Positions 1-7,776 of a stretch of 64,000 bases of DNA are shown here, in pieces (within the stretch, counting starts at the first letter, position 1; every line of letters begins with the position of its first letter). The translations under genes and the position numbers were made by a program. The notes beneath the pieces are model-generated. The model was not told the origin of the DNA, searched no databases, and saw only the letters and a list, made by a program, of their open reading frames with translations. The stretch comes from Paractinoplanes pyxinae (GTDB taxonomy: Bacteria > Actinomycetota > Actinomycetes > Mycobacteriales > Micromonosporaceae): assembly GCF_026626335.1 (NCBI RefSeq), contig NZ_JAPNTZ010000006.1:372001-436000 (forward strand), written 5' to 3'.

Positions 1-573
1 GGCCGAGCGGGCCCGGCGCAGATACCACCGGGTCGAGAACCAGATGCCGGACAGGCCGAGCACGCCGACGATGCCGAGCAGCGGGTCGAGCACCAGCACG
101 GCGACGACGATGAAGACGATCTGGACGATCCCGATGAAGATGTTGGGCAGGATGTCGCGCAGCGTGTTGGCCACCGCGTCGACGTCGGTGGTGCCGCGGG
201 CGGCCAGGTCGCCGGCCGGCACCCGTTCGATCACCGCGGCGGGCAGGCCCAGCGAGCGGCGCAGGAAGTTCTCGCGGATGCGGGCGGCGGTGCGCTCGCC
301 GAAGCGGTAGGCGATCGACAGCGACTGCCGGGCCAGCAGGGTCTGGGCGATGGCGCAGGCCAGCACGGCCAGGGCGAGCTTGTCGACCGTGCCCACCCCG
401 CCCCCGGCCCCGACCTCGTCGATGATCCGGCCGACCAGCCACGGGCCGCCCAGACCGGCCAGCGCGGCCAGCCCGTTGAGCGTCATCATCACGGCGACCG
501 AGCGGCGGTCGGCGGTCACCAGGCGCAGCGCGGCCCGGCCGACCTGGCGTTGATCGGCGACGGGGAGGTTCAC
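1..573 (-). CDS. ABC exporter half-transporter, membrane domain (3' part outside window)
   Basis: The reading frame starts at a GTG at 573 and runs off the left edge. The visible 190 residues are the N-terminal part of an ABC exporter membrane domain: a cytosolic lead, a hydrophobic helix around residues 25-45 and further helices near 60-80 and 150-170, with an intracellular segment containing the exporter-type sequence AGDLAARGTTDVDAVA. The nucleotide-binding domain lies outside the window, so its catalytic residues cannot be read. The GTG overlaps the stop of the upstream half-transporter by 4 bp (GTGA), so the two are translationally coupled and probably form a heterodimer in the cytoplasmic membrane. 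Substrate unknown. Confidence 0.85.
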   Translation of the reverse strand, partial: MNLPVADQRQVGRAALRLVTADRRSVAVMMTLNGLAALAGLGGPWLVGRIIDEVGAGGGVGTVDKLALAVLACAIAQTLLARQSLSIAYRFGERTAARIRENFLRRSLGLPAAVIERVPAGDLAARGTTDVDAVANTLRDILPNIFIGIVQIVFIVVAVLVLDPLLGIVGVLGLSGIWFSTRWYLRRARSA

Positions 574-2240
574 GCGTCCTCCTCCTCGAAGACGCGCGTC
601 ACCAGGTCGCGGTAGCCGGGCGTGGTGGCCAGCAGCCGGCGGTGGGTGCCGGAGGCGGCGACCCGGCCGTCGACCAGGTAGTGCACGACGTCGGCCCGGT
701 CGAGCAGCACCGGCGACGTGGTGGCCACGACCGTGCCCCGGCCGCGACGAGCCTCGCTGAGGCGTTCGGCGATGGCCGCCTCGGTGTGGGCGTCGACCGC
801 GGACGTGGGCTCGGCGGTCAGCAGCATCTCGGGGTCGGCGTGCACGGCCCGGGCCAGCCGCACCCGCTGTCGCTGTCCGCCGGAGATGTTGCGGCCGGAC
901 CATTCGATCGGCCGGTTCAGGTCGGACGCGACGTCGTGGGCGACGGCGGTGGTGATCGCGGCCCGGACGCGGTCGTCGTCGGGCTCGTCGCGGCCGGCGA
1001 TCACGTCGCGCAGCCGGCCCGCGAACAGAGCCGCGTCCGGCTCGGCGACCAGAATGCGGGCGCGGACCTCGGCCTGGACCACGCCGGCCAGCGGGCGGCC
1101 GCCCCAGGTGGCTTCGGTCGGCCCGTACGCGCCGAGCCGGTCGATCACCGCGGCGGCGTCGGACGGACGGGCGCCGGCCAGAGCCGTGAGTTGCCCCGGT
1201 TCCACGAAGACGCCCGAGGCGGGGTCGTGCAGGGTGGCCGGGCCGTCGGGGGCCGGGTCGCCGGACGGGTCGTCGACCGGCAGCCGGAGGAAGTCGACCA
1301 CGCGCCGGGCCGATACCAGGCCGCGGGTGACGTCGAACGAGCAGAAGATCAGCACGTTCACCGGGATCACCAGCATGGCCGTGTAGCCGTACACACCAAA
1401 CAATTCGCCCACGGTGAGCTCGCCCGACGCCGCGAGCCGGGCCGCCAGCCAGACAACGACGGCCAGGAACACCACAGGCAAGCCGTCGCCGAGCGCTCCG
1501 ATCCAGCTGAACGGGCCGCCCACGCGGTAGCCCTGGTCGCGCAGGCGGGCCGATTCCCGGTCGTACCGCTCGAGATGGGTCTCTTTGCCGCCGAGGCCGT
1601 TGAGGATGCGCAGGCCGCCCAGCACGTCGACCAGGCGGGCGTTCAGTTCGCCCTGCTGCTCGCGATAGCCCAGGCCGGCCCGTTGACCACGTTGGAGCAG
1701 CGGGCCGACGAAGATGGCGAGCACAGGCACGCCGATCAGCACGACGACGGCGAGCATGTGCGACGTACGGAAAAGCACCACGGCCACGACCGAGATGGCC
1801 AGGACCGAGGCGACCCCGACGCCGCCGACGTTCATGGCCCGGCCGATCGTCCACACGTCCGAGATGCCGATGGTGACGACCTCGCCCGCGGTGATGCGCC
1901 GGGGCAGCGCCGAGCCGAGCCGGGTGGCGTGGCTCATCACCAGGTCGGCCGTCTGCAGGGCGGCCGCCATCCGCATCTTGGTCATGCTGCGGTGCCGCAT
2001 GATGCCCAGACCGGCACTGGCCGCGCCGACCACCAGCACGGCCGCGGCCCAGCCGATCAGCGTGCCCGGTTCGCGCGGGGCCAGGCCGTGGTCGATCGCG
2101 CGGGAGAGCAGCCAGGGCGCGGCGGCCAGGCTGAGGAACCACAGCGAGCCGAACATCGCGCCGAGCGCAACCCGGCCCTTGTTACTTCTTCCCAACCACC
2201 AGAGAAATCTTGCCGGTCCCCGTATGTCCACGCGGCCCAT
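570..2240 (-). CDS. ABC exporter half-transporter with degenerate ATPase domain
   Basis: This 556-residue protein has an exporter-type membrane domain (about residues 20-310, six hydrophobic segments) followed by a C-terminal nucleotide-binding domain. The signature NISGGQRQR (451-459) and the D-loop SAVD are intact. The Walker A position reads AGARPSDAA (about 355-363), with no GK(S/T); the Walker B Asp is Ala (MLLTAE); the Q-loop Gln is replaced in LVAEPDAALF; and the switch His is replaced in VVATTSP. It should therefore not hydrolyse ATP at its own Walker site but can supply its signature motif to the partner encoded next. Known heterodimeric exporters have one degenerate site, but loss of Walker A Lys is more extreme than usual. 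A GAGG ribosome binding site lies 4 bases before the ATG. Confidence 0.85.
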   Translation of the reverse strand: MGRVDIRGPARFLWWLGRSNKGRVALGAMFGSLWFLSLAAAPWLLSRAIDHGLAPREPGTLIGWAAAVLVVGAASAGLGIMRHRSMTKMRMAAALQTADLVMSHATRLGSALPRRITAGEVVTIGISDVWTIGRAMNVGGVGVASVLAISVVAVVLFRTSHMLAVVVLIGVPVLAIFVGPLLQRGQRAGLGYREQQGELNARLVDVLGGLRILNGLGGKETHLERYDRESARLRDQGYRVGGPFSWIGALGDGLPVVFLAVVVWLAARLAASGELTVGELFGVYGYTAMLVIPVNVLIFCSFDVTRGLVSARRVVDFLRLPVDDPSGDPAPDGPATLHDPASGVFVEPGQLTALAGARPSDAAAVIDRLGAYGPTEATWGGRPLAGVVQAEVRARILVAEPDAALFAGRLRDVIAGRDEPDDDRVRAAITTAVAHDVASDLNRPIEWSGRNISGGQRQRVRLARAVHADPEMLLTAEPTSAVDAHTEAAIAERLSEARRGRGTVVATTSPVLLDRADVVHYLVDGRVAASGTHRRLLATTPGYRDLVTRVFEEEDA

Positions 2241-2284
2241 GCTGCCTCATAGCGGTCGATGAACGCCGCCCAGTTTCACCCGGT

Positions 2285-2323
2285 TGTGGATAACTGCACG
2301 GACCGACCGGGCCGCCGTCCACA
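2285..2323. promoter_or_regulatory. Two DnaA-box-like sequences upstream of the ABC operon
   Basis: Between the apbE stop (2353) and the ABC start (2240), positions 2285-2293 read TGTGGATAA, the exact complement of the DnaA box TTATCCACA. Positions 2315-2323 read CCGTCCACA, seven of nine matches to the actinobacterial box TTGTCCACA. The two face each other. I see no dnaA, dnaN or other origin gene, so a replication origin is unlikely; DnaA control of the ABC promoter, or chance, are the alternatives. Confidence 0.3.
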
Positions 2324-2352
2324 GGGCCGAGCGGCGGGTTAATGTAGACGTA

Positions 2353-3102
2353 TCAGACAGCGGCCGGCAGGTTGGCCGAGCTGAACGCGCGGCCGTCGTC
2401 GGTCACCACAGCCGAGTCGTAGCCGTCGGCCGCCCGCTTCGCGAGCCAGGCGATCCCGGCTTCGCCCATGGCAAGCGCAGCCGTCGCGTACGCGTCAGCA
2501 ATCGACAGATCCGGCCCGACCACCGTGACCGACCGCAGCCCCTGAGCGGGCCGCCCGGTACGCGGATTGACGACGTGATCGCCCCGCTCGTACGTTCCCG
2601 AGGTCGCCACCGCCCCGTCGTGCAGCGCCAGCACCCAGCTGACCTTGTCGGCCTCCCACGGATGCCGGATGCCGACCCGCCACGGCCCGCCGTCGGGGTG
2701 GTTGCCGCGCATGCGGATGTCGCCGCCCGCGTTGATGTAGTGGTCGTGGGAGCCGGCCGCCAGCAGCCGGGCCGCGGCCACCTCGACCGACCAGCCCTTC
2801 ACGTAGCCCGACGGGTCGAGCGCTCCCCCCGCGTACGCGTCGAAGTAACCGTCCGTGTCCCGCCAGAGATCGGCACACGCCTCCAGGACGTGCCGCAGAT
2901 CGGCCGAGGCGTCCTCGATCCGCAGCTCGCCGCGGCCGAACCGGGACACCTCGCTGTCCGCCTTGTACGTGCTGAACCGGGCGTCCACCTCGTGCAGCCA
3001 GTCGCACACCTCCGTGATGAGCCGGCCCAGCTCGGCCTCGGGCCTGTCCTCGCCCAGCTCGATGCTGACCGTCGTCCCCATCACATGTTCGACATGGCGC
3101 AC
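2353..3102 (-). CDS. apbE: FAD:protein FMN transferase (ApbE family)
   Basis: The 249-residue protein matches ApbE, which cleaves FAD and attaches FMN through a phosphoester bond to a Thr of target proteins. Visible marks are the N-terminal VMGTTVSIEL, the NAGGDIRMRG flavin-binding segment (about 124-133), HVVNPRTGRPA (about 176-186) and the metal-binding SIADAYATA (200-208). It starts at GTG 3102, 11 bp after the gene for an FMN-binding protein carrying the ApbE target motif, so enzyme and substrate share an operon. Unlike many ApbE proteins it has no lipoprotein signal, so it probably acts in the cytoplasm unless exported another way. Confidence 0.9.
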   Translation of the reverse strand: MRHVEHVMGTTVSIELGEDRPEAELGRLITEVCDWLHEVDARFSTYKADSEVSRFGRGELRIEDASADLRHVLEACADLWRDTDGYFDAYAGGALDPSGYVKGWSVEVAAARLLAAGSHDHYINAGGDIRMRGNHPDGGPWRVGIRHPWEADKVSWVLALHDGAVATSGTYERGDHVVNPRTGRPAQGLRSVTVVGPDLSIADAYATAALAMGEAGIAWLAKRAADGYDSAVVTDDGRAFSSANLPAAV

Positions 3103-3113
3103 AGAGCGTGACC

Positions 3114-3611
3114 CTACGCCTTGGCCGCGTCCAGCGCCGCCTGGAGTGACTTGACGTAGGACTCGCTGGTGTAGGTGGCGCCCGAAACGGCCGAGACGTC
3201 CGCGTTCTGCGCCTGAAGCGTGGACTCCTTGAGGGCGGCGATGGCGGGCGGGTTGATCGTGGCGCTGTCGTTCGCGGTCGGGTAGCTGGCCGCCGCGTCG
3301 GTGATCTCGCCCCCCTCGACCTTGATGGTGACCTGGATTTTCCCGTACGGGTTGGCGGCGGCGTTCCCCTTGAAGACGCCGTCCTTGAGGCCGCTCTTGG
3401 ACTTCTCCTGCTCTTTCTCGGCCGGCTTCTCTTTGGAGCCCGACGCGGCGGGCTTCTTGGAGGACGGCTTGGGGGCGGGCGTCGCGCCGGCCAGGTTGCC
3501 GACCGGCGCGGCCACGGCGGGTGCCTCGGGCGGCGTCACGCTCAGTCGCACCCCGATGATCAGGGCGGCGCCGGTGAGGGTGCCTACGGCGGCTGCGGTA
3601 CTACGTCGCAT
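3114..3611 (-). CDS. Exported FMN-binding domain protein (flavinylation target)
   Basis: The 165-residue protein has an N-terminal arginine pair followed by a hydrophobic stretch (about 6-22) that is a signal peptide or anchor, a Lys/Ser/Pro/Glu-rich linker (about 45-75) and an FMN-binding domain (about 76-165). The target motif SGATYTS (143-149) fits the ApbE consensus, with FMN expected on Thr146. It is probably a one-electron carrier outside the membrane that takes electrons from the ferric-reductase-like protein encoded 16 bp upstream. The ATG has an AGGAG ribosome binding site at good spacing. Confidence 0.88.
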   Translation of the reverse strand: MRRSTAAAVGTLTGAALIIGVRLSVTPPEAPAVAAPVGNLAGATPAPKPSSKKPAASGSKEKPAEKEQEKSKSGLKDGVFKGNAAANPYGKIQVTIKVEGGEITDAAASYPTANDSATINPPAIAALKESTLQAQNADVSAVSGATYTSESYVKSLQAALDAAKA

Positions 3612-3627
3612 CGCGAGAAACTCCTAC

Positions 3628-5229
3628 TCAGAACTCGAACGGGTCGAGGTGCAGCTGGCTGTCGGGGACGTCGAGCTCGCGCAGGGTGCCGACCGCGGCC
3701 TCGACCAGCCCGGGCGGGCCGCACAGGTACACGTCGCGGCGGCTCACGTCGGGCACCAGGCCGAGCATGCCCTCTCCGGTGAACAGGCGGCGCGGGCCGG
3801 GATCGTTGCGCCCGCCGACGATGTAGCGCACCCAGGCGTCGCGCTGCTCGGCCAGTTCCTCGAGCTCGCCGCGGAACACCAGCTCGTCGGGGCGGCCGGC
3901 CCGGTAGATGACGATCGTGTCCGGCGGCATGTCCTCGAGCAGGGCGCGGATCGGGGCGATGCCCGAACCACCGGCGATCAGCAGGGCGCGTCGACGCGTA
4001 CGGCGCTGGGCCGTGAAAACCCCGAAGGGGCCCTCGGCCCAGATCGGCGTGCCCGGCTTCATCTGGGCCAGCCGCTCGGTGTGGCCGCCGACCGCGGTCA
4101 CCGTGAGCCGCAGCCACTGCGAGTTGGGCGCGGCCGACAGCGAGAACGGGTGCGACTGCCACCAGCCGTTGCGGGTCAGGAACCGCCACCGCATGAACTG
4201 GCCGGCCTGCGCGGGCAGCTTCTCGAGGTTCTTGCCGTCGATGTAGATCGAGAACGTGTTGCCGCCCTCGCTGACGACCTCGGCCACCTCGAACTTGTGC
4301 CGCAGGTTGAGCCACAGCGGTTCGACCAGGCGGCCCCAGACCAGGGCCGAGATCACCAGCGCGGTCAGGGCGGGCCAGAAGATCGAGGCGAACGGGCCGC
4401 TGAGGTTGGCCCCGGTGGCGACCTGGTGGCCGTACCCGAGCAGCAGAACCAGGTAGCCCGTCAGGTGGATGAGGTGCCACAACTCGTACGGAAGCCGGGT
4501 TTTGGCCGCCCTCATCGAGATCAGGCTGATGACGACCAGAATGATGGTGGCCGCCGTGGCGCTCAGCATCTCGGGCAGCGTCGTGATGATCGTCCAGCCC
4601 TGCTCGACGACGCCCGTCTCGGCGGTGAGCGCATAGCCGTACACGATGAAGACGACGTGGGCGAGCACGAAGAAGGTCAGCGAGGTGCCCAGCCAGCGAT
4701 GCCAGCGCAGCAGGTCACGCGCGCCGACCCACTCCTCGAGCCAGCTGACCCGGCTCATCATCAGCAGCTGGATGAAGAGCAGGTAGCCGCCGATGAGCCC
4801 GGTGATGCGGCCGGCCGCGAGCATCAGGCTGGCGGTGTCGCCGATCTCGCCCGACTGGGTCTCGAACAGCCAGAGGGAGACGCTGGTGGCCAGGCCACCG
4901 AAGAACAACAGGACGGTGAGCAGGCGGTTGCCGCTGACGGCCTCGGCCGGCGGACGGTCGTCGGGGATCGGCGGCTGCGCCGGGCCGGACGCCTTCCAGC
5001 CGGTCGGGTCGGTCTGCGACTCGACCAGGATGTCGCTGCGGCGATAGGGATCATCCTGCAGAGAGTCGTCGGGCCACTGGTCCTGGCCTGGGTCGTGGCG
5101 GTCCTGGGGAACCCAGCGGTCGTCCTCGTCGTCGGGCATGGCCCGCAGATCGGCGAAGAACTGCGCGTCGTCGTCGGGCTCGTAGCGCTGATCCTGGAAC
5201 GTCTGGAACGTCGGCGGTCCCTGCGCCAT
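3628..5229 (-). CDS. Ferric-reductase-like transmembrane flavoprotein
   Basis: The 533-residue product has an acidic, disordered N-terminus (about 1-80), a ferric-reductase-type haem membrane domain with six or so helices and paired His residues (WHRWLG, WHLIHLTG, GYGHQV), then a ferredoxin-reductase module: FAD segment HPFSLSAAP, NAD(P)-binding GGSGIAPIRALLEDM and C-terminal YLCGPPG. It is predicted to pass electrons from cytosolic NAD(P)H via FAD and haem across the membrane, here likely to the flavinylated FMN-binding protein encoded next. I chose ATG 5229, preceded by GGGTGA; the same frame is open to an ATG at 5346, which would add 39 unconvincing residues. First gene of the operon ending in apbE. 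Confidence 0.88.
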   Translation of the reverse strand: MAQGPPTFQTFQDQRYEPDDDAQFFADLRAMPDDEDDRWVPQDRHDPGQDQWPDDSLQDDPYRRSDILVESQTDPTGWKASGPAQPPIPDDRPPAEAVSGNRLLTVLLFFGGLATSVSLWLFETQSGEIGDTASLMLAAGRITGLIGGYLLFIQLLMMSRVSWLEEWVGARDLLRWHRWLGTSLTFFVLAHVVFIVYGYALTAETGVVEQGWTIITTLPEMLSATAATIILVVISLISMRAAKTRLPYELWHLIHLTGYLVLLLGYGHQVATGANLSGPFASIFWPALTALVISALVWGRLVEPLWLNLRHKFEVAEVVSEGGNTFSIYIDGKNLEKLPAQAGQFMRWRFLTRNGWWQSHPFSLSAAPNSQWLRLTVTAVGGHTERLAQMKPGTPIWAEGPFGVFTAQRRTRRRALLIAGGSGIAPIRALLEDMPPDTIVIYRAGRPDELVFRGELEELAEQRDAWVRYIVGGRNDPGPRRLFTGEGMLGLVPDVSRRDVYLCGPPGLVEAAVGTLRELDVPDSQLHLDPFEF

Positions 5230-5381
5230 GTTCGTCACCCGTTCAGCGGTCGGTCCGGTCGTCTGCCACCCCCTGCGGCCGACGTGACGACCCGGTCTCG
5301 GGGAGCCGTCTGGCTGTTGTACGCACCCGGCGCGGCCTTCGCTCAACCGGACGCGGAAATTCTCGGGCCCGCGCCGTTCGA

Positions 5382-5394
5382 TAGGTTCGTCCCG
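5382..5394 (+). promoter_or_regulatory. Candidate leaderless promoter for cobL
   Basis: No Shine-Dalgarno sequence precedes the GTG of cobL. A TAGGTT hexamer (5382-5387) fits the actinobacterial TANNNT -10 element and would place transcription start at or within a base of the GTG at 5394, as in leaderless mRNAs. I see no cobalamin riboswitch in the 164 bp between the divergent genes. Confidence 0.35.
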
Positions 5395-6599
5395 TGAGCG
5401 CCGACAACCCCTGCCTGGTCACGGTGGTCGGCATCGGCGCCGGCGGCTGGTCAGAGCTTTCCCGTACGAGCCATGGCGCGCTGGAGGCGGCGCGGATGAT
5501 CATGGGGAGCGCCCGGCAGCTGTCCCTGCTCCCGCCCTCGGTCACGGCGCAGCGGGTCCAGTTGCCGTCTCCCCTGCTCCCGGCCCTGTCCTCGTACCTG
5601 GAAGAGCCCGGCCTGGTCGTGCTGGCGAGCGGCGACCCGATGTTCCACGGCATCGGGGCCACGCTGGTCCGATTGGCCGGTTCCGATCGCGTACGCGTGA
5701 TTCCGCACCCGTCGTCGGCGGCGCTCGCGGCTGCGCGGATGGGCTGGCCGCTCGCCACCACTGAGGTGATCTCGCTGGTCACCGCCGACCCGGCCACGGT
5801 GCGGCGGGCCCTGAACCCCGGGCAACGGTTGCTGGTGTTGTCGCGCGACGCCTCGACCCCCGGTGCGGTGGCCTCCTTGGTGGCGGCGGCCGGCTTCGGG
5901 TCGGCCTCGATCACGGTGTTGTCGCAGCTGGGCGGCCCTGCGGAGCTGCGGATTTCCGGCTTCGCGGCGTCGTGGGAGCACCCACCGGGCGACCCTTTGA
6001 ACGTGATCGCCATCGACTGCGGCCCCGACGGCCCGGCGACGTCGGTGGCGCCCGGCCTGCCGGATTCCCTCTACGAGACCGACGGCCAGCTCACGAAGCG
6101 TGAGGTGCGCGCGGTGACGATGGCGGTGCTGGCCCCCGTACCCGGCGCGCTGCTGTGGGATGTGGGCGCCGGCTCGGGCAGCATCGGCATCGAGTGGATG
6201 CGCAGCCACCCGAGCTGCCGCGCCATAGCCATCGAATCGGCACCCGCTCGCGTCGCTTCGATCCGGACAAATGCCTCGGTGCTGGGCGTTCCCGGCCTGT
6301 CGGTCGTCACTGGCCGAGCCCCCGAAGCCCTGGACGGCCTGCCCACCCCCGACACGATCTTCATAGGCGGCGGCCTGACCAACGACGGAGTGCTCGACGC
6401 CTGCCTGACCGCCTTGCGCCCCGGCGGCCGCCTGGTCGCCAACGCCGTAACCCTCGAATCCGAAGCCGCCCTGGCCGCAGCCCACGCCGAGTTAGGCGGC
6501 GACCTGATCCGCCTGTCCGTGAGCCGCGGCTCCCCGGTCGGCAACTTCACCGGCTGGAGGCCCATGATGCCCGTGACAATCTGGTCCACCACCCGATGA
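5394..6599 (+). CDS. cobL: Precorrin-6Y C5,15-methyltransferase (decarboxylating), CbiE-CbiT fusion
   Basis: This 401-residue fusion carries a CbiE-type tetrapyrrole methylase half (about 1-205; SAM-site GIGAGGW near the N-terminus and LASGDPMFHGIG) and a CbiT-type Rossmann methyltransferase half (about 210-401; LLWDVGAGSGSIGIEW). It methylates precorrin-6B at C5 and C15 and removes the C12 acetate carboxyl in cobalamin synthesis. Its stop codon lies in an ATGA overlap with a repeat-derived frame that leads into cobM. The last residues (TIWSTTR) are encoded by sequence that forms part of the adjoining repeat unit. Confidence 0.93.
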   Translation: MSADNPCLVTVVGIGAGGWSELSRTSHGALEAARMIMGSARQLSLLPPSVTAQRVQLPSPLLPALSSYLEEPGLVVLASGDPMFHGIGATLVRLAGSDRVRVIPHPSSAALAAARMGWPLATTEVISLVTADPATVRRALNPGQRLLVLSRDASTPGAVASLVAAAGFGSASITVLSQLGGPAELRISGFAASWEHPPGDPLNVIAIDCGPDGPATSVAPGLPDSLYETDGQLTKREVRAVTMAVLAPVPGALLWDVGAGSGSIGIEWMRSHPSCRAIAIESAPARVASIRTNASVLGVPGLSVVTGRAPEALDGLPTPDTIFIGGGLTNDGVLDACLTALRPGGRLVANAVTLESEAALAAAHAELGGDLIRLSVSRGSPVGNFTGWRPMMPVTIWSTTR

Positions 6600-7020
6600 C
6601 CCGACGCAACAACAACGCCACCGAACCGGCCGGCTCGCAGACGGTGCACCTCTTCGGGGCCGGCCCCAGGGTGGCCAATCTGTTCCACCACCCGATGACC
6701 CAACGCAACAACAACGCCACCGAACCGGCCGGCTCGCAGACGGCGCACTTCATCGGGGCCGGGCCTAGGGCGGCCGATCTGGTCCACCACCCGATGACGC
6801 GACGCAACGGCCACGCCGCCGAACCGGTCGGCTTGGAGACGATGCACTTCATCGCGGCCGGCCCCAGGGCGGTCGATCCGGTCCACCACCCGATGACGCG
6901 GCGCTTGGAGACGGTGCACTTCATCGGGGCCGGCTCCAGGGCGACCGATCCGGTCCACCACCCCATGACCCGACGCAACGACAACGCCGCCGAACCGGTC
7001 GGCTCGAGGACGGTGGCCTG
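6584..7020 (+). repeat. 99-bp tandem repeat between cobL and cobM
   Basis: The segment CACCCGATGAC recurs with its ATG at 6596, 6695, 6794, 6893 and 6965, giving periods of 99, 99, 99 and 72 bp; the last is the same unit with a 27-bp internal deletion. Each unit joins the 3' end of cobL (GGTCCACCACCCGATGA) to a copy of the 5' end of cobM (encoding TVHFIGAGPRAADL). The junction falls at an ATCTG shared by the cobL end (AATCTGGTCC) and cobM codons near 7060 (GATCTGATC), so the array looks like a tandem duplication of the cobL-cobM junction seeded by microhomology and then diverged. Confidence 0.92.
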
Positions 7021-7021
7021 A
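6596..7021 (+). CDS. Repeat-derived 141-residue open frame linking cobL to cobM
   Basis: The array is open in one frame for 141 codons. It begins with ATG 6596, inside an ATGA overlap with the cobL stop, and ends with TGA 7019-7021 overlapping the cobM ATG. The product is five repeat units of 33, 33, 33, 24 and 18 residues starting MTRRN or a variant. Four of them hold a near copy of the CobM N-terminus in its original frame (VHFIGAGPRAADL against VHFIGAGPGAADL in CobM). All length changes are multiples of three. It may be translated and relay ribosomes from cobL to cobM, or be untranslated filler; coding status is not proven and no fold is expected. Confidence 0.5.
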   Translation: MTRRNNNATEPAGSQTVHLFGAGPRVANLFHHPMTQRNNNATEPAGSQTAHFIGAGPRAADLVHHPMTRRNGHAAEPVGLETMHFIAAGPRAVDPVHHPMTRRLETVHFIGAGSRATDPVHHPMTRRNDNAAEPVGSRTVA

Positions 7022-7776
7022 TGACGGTGCACTTCATCGGGGCCGGGCCCGGGGCGGCGGATCTGATCACCGTGCGTGGGCAGCGCTTGATCGCGTCGGC
7101 GCCGGTCTGCTTGTACGCGGGCAGCCTCGTGCCACCGGAACTGCTCGAATGGTGCCCGCCCGGCAGCCGCCAGGTCGACACGGCCGGCCTGAACCTCGAC
7201 CAGATCACCGCCGAGCTGGTGGCCGCCCACGAAGCCGGCCACGACGTCGCCCGCCTGCATTCCGGCGACCCGTCGGTCTTCAGCGCGGTGGCCGAGCAGA
7301 TGCGCCGCCTCGACGCCGCCGGCATCCCCTACGACGTGGTCCCCGGCGTGCCCGCGTTCGCCGCCGCGGCTGCTTCGCTGCACCGCGAGTTCACCGTCCC
7401 CGGCGTGGCCCAGACCGTGATCCTCACCCGGACCGCCGAACGAGCCACCGCCATGCCCCCCGGCGAAGACCTGGCCACCCTCTCGGCCAGCCGGGCCACA
7501 ATGGTGCTGCACCTGGCCGTCCAACGCATCGACGCCGTGGTCGCCGACCTGCTGCCCGCCTACGGCCCCGACTGCCCGGTGGCCGTGGTGGCCCGAGCCA
7601 GCCGCCCCGACGAGCTGATCGTCCGCGGCACCCTGGCCGACATCGCCGCCCAAGTGAAAGAGGCCGGCATCCGCCGCACAGCAGTCATCGTCGTGGGCGC
7701 TGCCCTCACCGCCTCTCACTTCCCCGACAGCCACCTGTACTCAACAACCCGCTGCCGCCCCACCCGCGATGCCTGA
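7021..7776 (+). CDS. cobM: Precorrin-4 C11-methyltransferase
   Basis: The 251-residue protein is a tetrapyrrole methylase of the CobM/CbiF type: VHFIGAGPGAADLITVRG at the N-terminus, VCLYAGSLVPPELL, the SAM-contacting RLHSGDPSVFSA and the following VVPGVPAFAAAAA. It transfers a methyl group to C11 of precorrin-4 in corrin ring synthesis. The start ATG is in a TGATG overlap with the repeat-derived frame upstream. The 3' end overlaps cobK by 8 bp. The first 20 codons are the source of the repeats before the gene. Confidence 0.94.
   Translation: MTVHFIGAGPGAADLITVRGQRLIASAPVCLYAGSLVPPELLEWCPPGSRQVDTAGLNLDQITAELVAAHEAGHDVARLHSGDPSVFSAVAEQMRRLDAAGIPYDVVPGVPAFAAAAASLHREFTVPGVAQTVILTRTAERATAMPPGEDLATLSASRATMVLHLAVQRIDAVVADLLPAYGPDCPVAVVARASRPDELIVRGTLADIAAQVKEAGIRRTAVIVVGAALTASHFPDSHLYSTTRCRPTRDA

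Noticed and set aside
2285..2323. Replication origin
   Set aside because: Two boxes only, no AT-rich region and no dnaA, dnaN or parAB nearby.
5230..5393. Cobalamin riboswitch before cobL
   Set aside because: The interval is short and contains no B12-box-like sequence.
6547..7734. Long minus-strand frame over cobM and the repeats
   Set aside because: It is the open complement of a high-GC gene; the forward frame has clear CobM motifs.
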